Notes under the pieces: generated by a model
Told to the model about the DNA's origin: nothing
Databases searched by the model: none
The model's input: the letters and a program-made list of their open reading frames with translations, nothing else
Position numbers and translations under genes: made by a program
Shown: piece by piece, positions 1 to 5,752 of the stretch
How the letters are laid out: every line of letters starts with the position of its first letter
Position numbering within the stretch: the first letter of the stretch is position 1
Assembly: GCA_903904635.1 (NCBI GenBank)
Contig: CAIVDH010000255.1
Location: 1 to 9,152 of the forward strand
DNA length: 9,152 nucleotides
Direction: 5' to 3'
Source of the DNA: an uncultured Burkholderiales bacterium
GTDB lineage: Bacteria > Pseudomonadota > Gammaproteobacteria > Burkholderiales > Burkholderiaceae_D

Positions 1-300
1 CATGGCACGCTTGCCGTTCGTTACGGAATTTAGGAAGCGCTCAGGCTGATCCTGCGGAAATACACGTAAATCATAAGCATTGTTACCACCGACCATTTCT
101 GGTCCGTGGCAGCGCAGGCAAAGCTGCTTGTACATCTTGCGACCTTTTTCAATGCTCTCGGGTGCGAAACCTGCCGGCTTGTCAGCAGCCGGCGCATCCT
201 GCGCCTGCACCGCAGTAACCATGAACAGAGCTGCACAAATAAAAATAAAAATCTGGCGCGATATATTCAGCGCGGGTTGTAATGTGCGACTAACTTGCAT
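1..300 (-). CDS. Exported c-type cytochrome, partial (3' end outside window)
   Basis: Reading the minus strand from the ATG at 298-300 gives 100 in-frame codons with no stop before the left edge. An uncleaved hydrophobic stretch (about residues 17-31) followed by AQA fits a Sec signal peptide. One haem c site, CLRCH, lies at residues 61-65. After it come a DLR-hFPQD segment and an NGKRAM end, where that final Met is a plausible region for the axial ligand, as in small class I cytochromes paired with PQQ dehydrogenases. The gene lies downstream of the quinoprotein dehydrogenase on the same strand, so the likely role is periplasmic electron acceptor for that enzyme. A strong terminator sits between the two genes and no clear Shine-Dalgarno sequence precedes this ATG, so expression may depend on read-through or a promoter I cannot see. 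The exact cytochrome family (XoxG/cytochrome cL-like or other) cannot be settled from a fragment. Confidence 0.85.
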   Translation of the reverse strand, partial: MQVSRTLQPALNISRQIFIFICAALFMVTAVQAQDAPAADKPAGFAPESIEKGRKMYKQLCLRCHGPEMVGGNNAYDLRVFPQDQPERFLNSVTNGKRAM

Positions 301-323
301 ATTCGTATAAGTATTCTATGGAT

Positions 324-357
324 AAAAAAACAGGCACTGACGTCATGCCAATGCCTG
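324..357 (-). terminator. Rho-independent terminator after the PQQ dehydrogenase
   Basis: On the minus strand a 9-bp stem (CAGGCATTG pairing with CAGTGCCTG, one G-T wobble) with a 9-nt loop is followed directly by seven T residues (324-330). It starts about 29 nt after the dehydrogenase stop codon. It ends only 24 nt before the ATG of the next cytochrome gene, so it should sharply reduce co-transcription of that gene. The plus strand also has a T-rich stretch beyond the stem (361-369), so some bidirectional activity is possible. Confidence 0.85.
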
Positions 358-385
358 CTTTAGTTTTTTCTACAACGATGCTGGA

Positions 386-2098
386 TTAGTTAGGTAAAGC
401 AAACGTCCAGATCGAGCTACCGGTAGGAACGTTTTTAAGACGCTCGTCGCCGGAGTACAGTGCATATACACCACCAGTACCGGAGGTAACGGTTACGTAC
501 TGCTTACCGTCTTTTTCCCAGGTGATAGGCATGGAAACCAAGCCAGAACCAGTTTGGAATTCCCACAGTTTTTTGCCGGTTTGATCATCGTAAGCGATGA
601 ACTCACCTGTCATTGCGCCGGTAAATACCAGGCCGCCCTTAGTTGCCATTACACCGGCGAACTGAGGAATAGCCAACGGCACACGCCATTTGTTTTTACC
701 AGAGATTGGGTCAATAGCTTGCAAGTAGCCACGTGGTTGTTTGCTGTCAAACACAAAACCGGTGAAATCCATACCGATGTAGAAGGTACCGCGCTTCCAC
801 TCTTGTTCAACAGTGCGATAAGCCATGCCGAAATTAAGTGTGTTCACGAATGCCGTGTTTGAATCTGGGTTGTAAGCCATCGGGCTCCAGTTCTTGCCAC
901 CCAGTGCTGATGGCCAGACTTCATCAGCCTTTTCCATCACCAGTGTCTTACGATGACGTGCAGTCATTTCGCTATCAATAGGACGACCTGTTTTCAGATC
1001 AATACCTTTTGCCCAGTCAACACGATCAACAAACTTGTTCGCAGCAATCAGTTCACCGTTGGTACGGTCGATTACATAGAAGAAGCCGTTACGGTCAGCA
1101 TGGATCATCGCTTTACGAACTTTACCGCCAACTTTGATATCAGCCAGCACGTTCTCATTTACGCCATCGTAGTCATACGCGTCGTTAGGTGAGAACTGAT
1201 AGTGCCAGACCAATTCGCCAGTCTTAGGACGAAGTGCCAAAACAGACGAGATGTACTTGTTGTCCATCGATGCGCCACCGCGGAAAGCTGGATTCCATGG
1301 GCCGCCGTTGCCGGTACCCCAGTAAACCAGGTTCAGTTCTGGGTCATAAGAACCAGTGATCCAGGTCGAACCGCCACCACGCTTGTAGGTATCACCAGGC
1401 CATGTATCGCCACCAGGCTCGCCAGGTGCTGCAGTGGTGAATTTTCTCCACAGACGGCTACCGGTTTTTGGATCGTAACCATCGATGAAACCACGGATAC
1501 CGTATTCGCCACCGGAGATACCGGAGATCAGTACGCCATCAGCGATCAAAGGAGCAACGGTCAGTGAATAGCCTTGCTTGTAGTCTTCAACTGCTGTTTT
1601 CCAAACTTGCTTGCCGGTCTTCATGTCCAGCGCAATGATGGAAGCATCGATAACGGTGCGGAACAGCAAGCCATCAACGGCTGCCAGACCACGATTGTGG
1701 TTACCGCAGCAAACTGCGTTATATACATCTTCTGGCAGATCCAGTGGTGTCTTCCAGAGTTGCTTGCCGGTGATTGCATCTACAGCCAGCGTTGCATTAA
1801 CGGTAGGCAAATACAAAACACCATCAATCAGCAGCGGCTGCTGTGATTGTGGCTGATTAGAATCAAGGCTCAGATTCCATTTTGGAACGAGCTTCTTGAC
1901 GTTACCGCGATTGATCTGGTTCAGCTTGGAAAAACGCTGCTGGCCATAGCCCATACCATAGGTAGTGACATCACCGCCGGTTTTTGCATCATTAATCAAA
2001 TCATTGGCAGAAACGCCTGCTGCTACCGCCGAGCCTGAGAAGGCTGCCGTTAGCGAAGCAACTAGGGCTAGCCCTAACAGCTTATTTCTCATCATCAT
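386..2098 (-). CDS. PQQ-dependent dehydrogenase, methanol/ethanol family, lanthanide-type active site
   Basis: This 570-residue periplasmic quinoprotein oxidises its substrate with PQQ and passes electrons to a c-type cytochrome. A Sec signal peptide spans about residues 1-27. The eight-bladed propeller family is shown by repeated tryptophan-docking motifs such as TGKQLW, TGKQVW and TGELVW. Active-site features, matched by motif to methanol dehydrogenase, are the vicinal Cys130-Cys131 disulfide, Glu198 and Asn264 as metal ligands, Trp246 under the PQQ, and catalytic Asp309 in DYDG. Asp311, two residues on, is the extra acid typical of lanthanide-dependent enzymes (XoxF, PedH/ExaF); calcium-type MxaF has Ala there. 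Three ATG codons stand in tandem, with GGGAG at 2104-2108; the first is 5 nt from it and the second 8 nt, so either may be used. Codon choice is strongly biased to CTG, GGT, CGT and AAC, suggesting high expression. The substrate is not known: methanol or another alcohol is the default, but the sox genes just upstream raise a sulfur substrate as an alternative. Confidence 0.93.
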   Translation of the reverse strand: MMMRNKLLGLALVASLTAAFSGSAVAAGVSANDLINDAKTGGDVTTYGMGYGQQRFSKLNQINRGNVKKLVPKWNLSLDSNQPQSQQPLLIDGVLYLPTVNATLAVDAITGKQLWKTPLDLPEDVYNAVCCGNHNRGLAAVDGLLFRTVIDASIIALDMKTGKQVWKTAVEDYKQGYSLTVAPLIADGVLISGISGGEYGIRGFIDGYDPKTGSRLWRKFTTAAPGEPGGDTWPGDTYKRGGGSTWITGSYDPELNLVYWGTGNGGPWNPAFRGGASMDNKYISSVLALRPKTGELVWHYQFSPNDAYDYDGVNENVLADIKVGGKVRKAMIHADRNGFFYVIDRTNGELIAANKFVDRVDWAKGIDLKTGRPIDSEMTARHRKTLVMEKADEVWPSALGGKNWSPMAYNPDSNTAFVNTLNFGMAYRTVEQEWKRGTFYIGMDFTGFVFDSKQPRGYLQAIDPISGKNKWRVPLAIPQFAGVMATKGGLVFTGAMTGEFIAYDDQTGKKLWEFQTGSGLVSMPITWEKDGKQYVTVTSGTGGVYALYSGDERLKNVPTGSSIWTFALPN

Positions 2099-2179
2099 GT
2101 TGTCTCCCTTTTGTTTTATAGAAATACGTCATGGAACGCATCTCCTCTTCGCAATCGATTTTGACTCTATTGTCAGGCG

Positions 2180-2198
2180 ACCGATTAACGTACCGATT
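2180..2198. repeat. Short direct repeat at the predicted dehydrogenase transcription start
   Basis: ACCGATT occurs at 2180-2186 and again at 2192-2198, 12 bp apart. The second copy touches the predicted -10 box and the first lies at about the start of the transcript. This is a position where a repressor could bind, but the repeat is short and no regulator gene is nearby. Confidence 0.3.
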
Positions 2199-2226
2199 TT
2201 ATATAATCTTTACCAAAAGAAATCAA
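2198..2226 (-). promoter_or_regulatory. Predicted sigma-70-type promoter for the PQQ dehydrogenase
   Basis: On the minus strand a -35 box TTGATT (2221-2226) is followed after 17 bp by a -10 box TATAAA (2198-2203). This predicts a leader of about 90 nt before the dehydrogenase ATG. The rest of the 280-bp gap (2099-2378) has no gene; it is A/T-rich, with a purine-rich tract at about 2281-2330. Confidence 0.5.
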
Positions 2227-2338
2227 GCAAAACCTTGTCAAATAGAATGTTATGACTAATTTGCTCAAGTTTGCTGTTCTGCAGCAAAAGGAATTCTTTT
2301 GAAAATAAAAAGAAGAAAAAGGCGAAGAAGTGTGTTTC

Positions 2339-2362
2339 AAAAATTCATGACTGAGAAGTCAT
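2339..2362 (-). terminator. Weak candidate terminator after soxZ
   Basis: A 6-bp stem (ATGACT / AGTCAT, 2347-2362) with a 4-nt loop is followed on the minus strand by GAATTTTTG. It begins 16 nt beyond the soxZ stop codon. The stem is short and A/T-rich, so termination may be inefficient. It is nevertheless the only hairpin with a T-run between soxZ and the dehydrogenase promoter. Confidence 0.35.
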
Positions 2363-2378
2363 AAAAAATACTCAACGC

Positions 2379-2690
2379 CTAAACCACCAGCGTTTCATCC
2401 GTCCTTGACTCACCTTCAGTGTCTATCCAGGTGATGGCGATACGATCACCTTTGACGCCACCTTTGAATTTGAAAGCGAAATAGGGATCTCTGGCAACTG
2501 AACCACCGAAGTGCACATACAGTATGGGCTTGTCATTACAGGTACCGCGTATCGTCTGTATGTAATGCGGCAGATTCAAATGTCCACTAATATCCCAGGT
2601 CAGTCGACTGATCATGCGGTGCTTGATCAAAATTTTTACTTCTACCAGCTCACCATTCTGAGTGGCTCTCAAGCGCATCGGCTCTGCCAT
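2379..2690 (-). CDS. soxZ: SoxZ, sulfur carrier complex subunit
   Basis: The 103-residue protein matches SoxZ in length and pattern: an MAEPMRLRAT start, a VEVKILIKH strand, the HYIQTI region, and the FKFKGG...GDRIAITWIDTEG...TDE end. SoxZ has no signal peptide of its own and none is seen here; in known systems it is exported with SoxY through the Tat route. SoxY carries the Cys at its C-terminal GGCGG that holds the sulfur intermediate, and SoxZ supports it. AAGGAA upstream of the ATG is a fair Shine-Dalgarno sequence. The gene follows soxD by 35 bp and ends the operon. No soxY lies beside it, so its partner must be encoded elsewhere, or this SoxZ serves another carrier. The middle segment (about residues 24-42) looks less standard than the ends. 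Confidence 0.92.
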   Translation of the reverse strand: MAEPMRLRATQNGELVEVKILIKHRMISRLTWDISGHLNLPHYIQTIRGTCNDKPILYVHFGGSVARDPYFAFKFKGGVKGDRIAITWIDTEGESRTDETLVV

Positions 2691-2725
2691 GGTTGTTTTC
2701 CTTTATCGCGATTTCTGGCAATGCG

Positions 2726-3466
2726 CTAACGACGACTGGTGTCAATCCCGCGCACAGAACCATACGTGCGGTTTTGTTCTGCGAGGTTACCATTACGGCC
2801 ATTGACCGTTGCTGGTAACACTAACAGTGTCTGCTCATTCACCTTGCAGTCTTTCATACAAGCGCTACTAATTACATCAGGCTTACCAGCTACATCATGC
2901 ATGCCATGCGCGCCAGTCATGCCATTACGGTTGGGCATACGCTGCTGTGTGGCGGCGATATTTTCATTAGATAAAATAAATTCAGCCGATACGATGTCAC
3001 CTAAATGCAAAAGATAGGCGGTCGCTGCATAGACATCATTAGTCGACAAACTTTTGGGCGCATCAAATGGCATGGCACGACGTATGTAATCCCACAGGGT
3101 TGAAACTGTAGCCAGCTTCATGATGGTGGTTCTGGCGTTTTCGGTTGCCGCATTCAGGCCAGCTGCGCGTCCGCGCGCAATATCAGCTGGTGTAATGCCG
3201 CCTACCAGAGGCGGAAACACTTCAGGTGACTCACCAAATGCGCCATGACATGAAGCACATTTAGCCTCCCACAATTTCTGACCCTGCGCCACACTACCTG
3301 AACCCACGGGCAGCCCAAGGAAATCAGGTCGCACGTCGATATCCCATGCAGCGACTTCCGCAATAGTCGCTTTACGTCCAATTTGCGCAAATGTTTCAGC
3401 GCACGACAAGGCCGGCAGCAACATCAGCAAAAATAAACCGAACAATCGATCAGGAAATCTGCACAT
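2726..3466 (-). CDS. soxD: SoxD, c-type cytochrome subunit of sulfane dehydrogenase SoxCD
   Basis: SoxD takes electrons from the molybdenum subunit SoxC during oxidation of carrier-bound sulfane sulfur in the periplasm. The protein is 246 residues from the ATG chosen here. A signal peptide (about 1-23) precedes the SoxD signature IGRKATIAEVAAWDIDVRPD (29-48). A single haem c site, CASCH, is at 70-74, with Met132 in RAMPF as the likely axial ligand. A C-terminal CMKDC (203-207) after MHDVAGKPDV may form a disulfide. Only one CxxCH is present, unlike the dihaem Paracoccus SoxD. An upstream GTG at 3476-3478 is in frame, but the ATG at 3464-3466 has GAGG six nt before it and is preferred. The start overlaps the end of soxC by 17 bp, which suggests translational coupling and a fixed C:D ratio. 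Confidence 0.94.
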   Translation of the reverse strand: MCRFPDRLFGLFLLMLLPALSCAETFAQIGRKATIAEVAAWDIDVRPDFLGLPVGSGSVAQGQKLWEAKCASCHGAFGESPEVFPPLVGGITPADIARGRAAGLNAATENARTTIMKLATVSTLWDYIRRAMPFDAPKSLSTNDVYAATAYLLHLGDIVSAEFILSNENIAATQQRMPNRNGMTGAHGMHDVAGKPDVISSACMKDCKVNEQTLLVLPATVNGRNGNLAEQNRTYGSVRGIDTSRR

Positions 3467-4811
3467 TGATGACCTCACCAGAAGTTTCTACGCGCCAGGA
3501 CTGAATTGCATTGTTGTGATACACCGAACGGTTACCTCGTACCGCACGCAATTCGTTGATCTTGGGTTGCACATAACCAGTTTCATCAATTGCGCGCGAT
3601 TGCAAAATTGAAGTCTTGCCGTCCCAGCGCCAGTCAAAATTAAAACGCGTCAGACATTTGGAAAGTACGGGCGATTCCATGCGCGCAGCTTGCCAGTTAT
3701 GGCCGCCATCAGTCGATACATCCACGCGTGAAATTTTGCCGCGACCGGACCAGGCCAGTCCGGTGATATTGTAAAAACCCTTATCAAGCAAACGCTGGCC
3801 ACCTGAAGGCGTGGTGATGACGGATTTGCATTCTTGTATCAGTGAGTACTGACGCAACAAACCATCTGGCATCAGATCCACATATTGCGTGGACTCCTCA
3901 CGTGTGGCGTAAGGTGCATCGCCCACTTCTATGCGTCTCAACCACTTCACCCACGACACACCCTGCGCACCCGGCACCACCAGGCGCAATGGGTAACCGT
4001 TTTCAGGTCGCAGCATCTCACCATTCATGCCCCATGCAACCATTACATCATCTAGCGCACGCTCTATCGGAATCGTGCGCGTCAGACTAGCGCCATCGCT
4101 GCCTTCAGCGAGTATGAATTTAGCGTTTTTGCGATCGATACCGCAATCGTCCAGCAACAATGACAGCGGCACGCCGGTAAATTCACTGCAAGCGAGCATA
4201 CCGTGCGTGTACTGCACCGATGGCACACTCGGCCCGCCCCAGTCCATCGCAGTATTGGCGCCGCATTCTATAAAATGCATACGCGAGACCGATGGCAGGC
4301 GCATTAAATCACCCACCGTATAAATTTTAGGCTCTGCGACTAATCCGTTAATCATTAGACGGTGTGATGCCGGATCGATGTCATGCCAGCCAGCGTGATG
4401 CCGCTCGAAATGCAAGCCACTAGGGGTAATGATGCCAAACAGTCCCTGCAGCGGTGTGAATGCCACGCCACTCTCACGCCTTTTTGTCAGACCCGGTGAT
4501 TCACGCCGCTGCAAATTAGCTTCATATTTAGACGGCATGCCATACGGCGCATAAGCCACCGGATGCCCCAGCGAGGTGCTGTGTTTGGGGAGCGTCAAAA
4601 TTATCTCTTCGCCGCCGTAGCCAGGATGATCAGCCGCCGCCACAGCCGCACCAGAACCAACTGCGGCCGTAGCGGCAGCAAAGCTCTTGCGCAAAAAACT
4701 ACGCCGCGCGGCATTCATGCCGTCGACATTTACCTCTGCGATCAATGCATCACAGACGTAATTTTCAGGCGCATTTTGTATGCGGCCTATTTTTTTAAGC
4801 AAATCTGTCAC
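3450..4811 (-). CDS. soxC: SoxC, molybdenum subunit of sulfane dehydrogenase SoxCD
   Basis: SoxC is a sulfite-oxidase-family molybdoenzyme that oxidises the sulfane sulfur on SoxY. The 453-residue protein has a Tat motif RRSFLRK (36-42) with an Ala-rich stretch after it, as expected for export of a folded cofactor protein. The molybdopterin domain contains HFIECGAN with Cys183 as the probable Mo ligand, followed by the SoxC-typical VQYTHGMLACSEFTGVPLS. A C-terminal dimerisation domain follows, including ISRVDVSTDGGHNW. The GTG start at 4809-4811 lies 11 bp after the upstream gene and lacks a Shine-Dalgarno sequence. A shorter start at Met32 (4716-4718) would keep the Tat motif but also lacks a well-placed ribosome site, so the start is uncertain. 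The gene overlaps soxD. Confidence 0.95.
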   Translation of the reverse strand: MTDLLKKIGRIQNAPENYVCDALIAEVNVDGMNAARRSFLRKSFAAATAAVGSGAAVAAADHPGYGGEEIILTLPKHSTSLGHPVAYAPYGMPSKYEANLQRRESPGLTKRRESGVAFTPLQGLFGIITPSGLHFERHHAGWHDIDPASHRLMINGLVAEPKIYTVGDLMRLPSVSRMHFIECGANTAMDWGGPSVPSVQYTHGMLACSEFTGVPLSLLLDDCGIDRKNAKFILAEGSDGASLTRTIPIERALDDVMVAWGMNGEMLRPENGYPLRLVVPGAQGVSWVKWLRRIEVGDAPYATREESTQYVDLMPDGLLRQYSLIQECKSVITTPSGGQRLLDKGFYNITGLAWSGRGKISRVDVSTDGGHNWQAARMESPVLSKCLTRFNFDWRWDGKTSILQSRAIDETGYVQPKINELRAVRGNRSVYHNNAIQSWRVETSGEVINVQIS

Positions 4812-4822
4812 GGCTAATTAAT

Positions 4823-5218
4823 TTATTTGGGTTTGCACACAAGTTGCATCAATGCGCGCTCTGTGCTGCCAGCTATAGGGGTAATCCAGGCCGTGGGGAC
4901 ATAGGCTGCGTTTACCATCTGGCTATTCCCCATAGGATCGGGATGCCAAAAATACATTAATTCGCGGCTTAGATCTTTTGCGCAGTCGTATTCATATTGT
5001 CCTTTTGCAGAACGAAAGGGCTTACCGCCCAGATCCTGGGGCGCAGCATAATCGACCAAATGCCACATGACGATAGTGCCACGGCCACTGTCGGCACGCG
5101 TTTCAAAATCGACATAAAGCGTTGCTTGTTTATCGCTGTGCTCAATTTTTGACCAGTCTGCATGTGCACTACTTAGCGTTGAGAACAAGGCTGTCAGTAG
5201 AAGAATTTTTTTTATCAT
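4823..5218 (-). CDS. Small exported protein, surface-adhesin-E-like domain
   Basis: The protein has 131 residues: a clear Sec signal peptide (about 1-20, ending AHA) and one small domain. The domain begins DWSKIEHSDKQATLYVD, then has VMWHLVDYAAPQ and a YDC at 77-79, and a closing LMQLVCKP with Cys128. Cys79 and Cys128 probably pair as a disulfide. This pattern resembles the surface-adhesin protein E family, common in betaproteobacteria and mostly of unknown function; I recognise the pattern but could not test it. The ATG at 5216-5218 is six nt from GGAG and is preferred to the in-frame TTG at 5221. It is the first gene of the soxCDZ operon, 11 bp before soxC, so it is probably made together with SoxCD in the periplasm. 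Its role there is unknown. Confidence 0.8.
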   Translation of the reverse strand: MIKKILLLTALFSTLSSAHADWSKIEHSDKQATLYVDFETRADSGRGTIVMWHLVDYAAPQDLGGKPFRSAKGQYEYDCAKDLSRELMYFWHPDPMGNSQMVNAAYVPTAWITPIAGSTERALMQLVCKPK

Positions 5219-5265
5219 CAAAAGCTCCGGGTTTATTTTTCAGTCATGCGATCATCAATCCTCAA

Positions 5266-5295
5266 AGTATAGCAGCGCAAAAATTACGGGTACAA
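5266..5295 (-). promoter_or_regulatory. Predicted promoter of the soxCDZ operon
   Basis: On the minus strand a good -10 box TATACT (5266-5271) has a weak -35 candidate TTGTAC 18 bp upstream (5290-5295). The predicted leader is about 40 nt, ending in GGAG before the ATG at 5218. The weak -35 suggests that an activator may be needed. Confidence 0.4.
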
Positions 5296-5320
5296 TCAAC
5301 ACGCAAATGCGGTGTTGGCT

Positions 5321-5339
5321 TGTCAGTCCACTGTCAGTC
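5321..5339. repeat. Tandem 8-bp direct repeat in the divergent sox/fcc intergenic region
   Basis: TGTCAGTC occurs at 5321-5328 and 5332-5339. The copies are 11 bp apart start to start, about one helical turn, so two protein subunits could bind the same DNA face. The repeat lies between the divergent sox operon promoter and the fccA start, a usual place for a shared regulator site. No regulator gene is in the window. Confidence 0.35.
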
Positions 5340-5387
5340 TGCAGCAGCGCAGGCCCCATCAGCACAATCTATTTCAATCAACCTGCA

Positions 5388-5406
5388 TGCGAATATTAAC
5401 TTCGCA
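5388..5406. promoter_or_regulatory. Inverted repeat abutting the fccA ribosome-binding site
   Basis: TGCGAA (5388-5393) and TTCGCA (5401-5406) form a perfect 6-bp inverted repeat with a 7-bp A/T-rich spacer. The right arm shares its last base with the fccA Shine-Dalgarno AGGAG (5406-5410). It could be an operator for a dimeric repressor or a hairpin in the mRNA leader that affects ribosome access. Confidence 0.4.
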
Positions 5407-5417
5407 GGAGAACGCAG

Positions 5418-5741
5418 ATGCCAGACCAGATCATCAAATCCCTGTTCATAGTCGTGATAAGCGCAATGCTATTCGCTGGTACAGCCAGTGCAGCTGACCA
5501 GCAAGAGCTTTACATCAAAAGCCTGGCGGCTACCTGCGCAAATTGTCACGGCACCAACGGTAAAAGCATAAAGGACGCGGCTCTTCCTGCATTGGCCGGT
5601 ATGCAGAGTGCTGCCATCATTGAACAAATGCAGGCGTTCAAAACCGGCTCTCGCAGCGCGACCATCATGCATCAGATCGCCAAAGGTTACACAGACGATC
5701 AGATCAAACTGCTGGCGAATTATTTCGCTGCGCAAAACTAA
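5418..5741 (+). CDS. fccA: Cytochrome c subunit of flavocytochrome c sulfide dehydrogenase
   Basis: This 107-residue monohaem cytochrome accepts electrons from the flavoprotein FccB during sulfide oxidation in the periplasm. A Sec signal peptide covers about residues 1-25 (ending TASA). The haem c site CANCH is at 40-44, followed by GTNGKS. Met84 in TIMHQIAKGYTDDQI is the likely axial ligand, and this segment is typical of FccA. The length fits a single-haem subunit, as in Chlorobium FccA or SoxE, and not the dihaem Allochromatium form. AGGAG ends seven nt before the ATG. The stop codon overlaps the Shine-Dalgarno of fccB, so the two genes are tightly coupled. Confidence 0.93.
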   Translation: MPDQIIKSLFIVVISAMLFAGTASAADQQELYIKSLAATCANCHGTNGKSIKDAALPALAGMQSAAIIEQMQAFKTGSRSATIMHQIAKGYTDDQIKLLANYFAAQN

Positions 5742-5752
5742 GGAGCATGCAG

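Noticed and set aside
30..236. Minus-strand open frame of 68 codons at the left edge
   Set aside because: It is out of frame with the cytochrome c that covers 1-300, which has a signal peptide and a CLRCH haem site.
2236..2241. Perfect minus-strand TTGACA as -35 box of the dehydrogenase promoter
   Set aside because: It is 32 bp from the TATAAA and no good -10 box lies 16-18 bp after it.
554..2255. Several plus-strand open frames opposite the dehydrogenase
   Set aside because: They lie antisense to a clear, highly codon-biased gene, show no domain pattern, and lack convincing ribosome sites.
3476..3478. GTG as the soxD start
   Set aside because: It lies within the Shine-Dalgarno region of the better ATG at 3464-3466, and starting there would only add four residues before the signal peptide.
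3842..4323. Two overlapping plus-strand frames inside soxC
   Set aside because: Low-complexity translations antisense to conserved SoxC sequence.
5122..5497. Plus-strand frames across the divergent intergenic region
   Set aside because: They overlap the N-terminus of the adhesin-E-like gene and the start of fccA, with no recognisable product.
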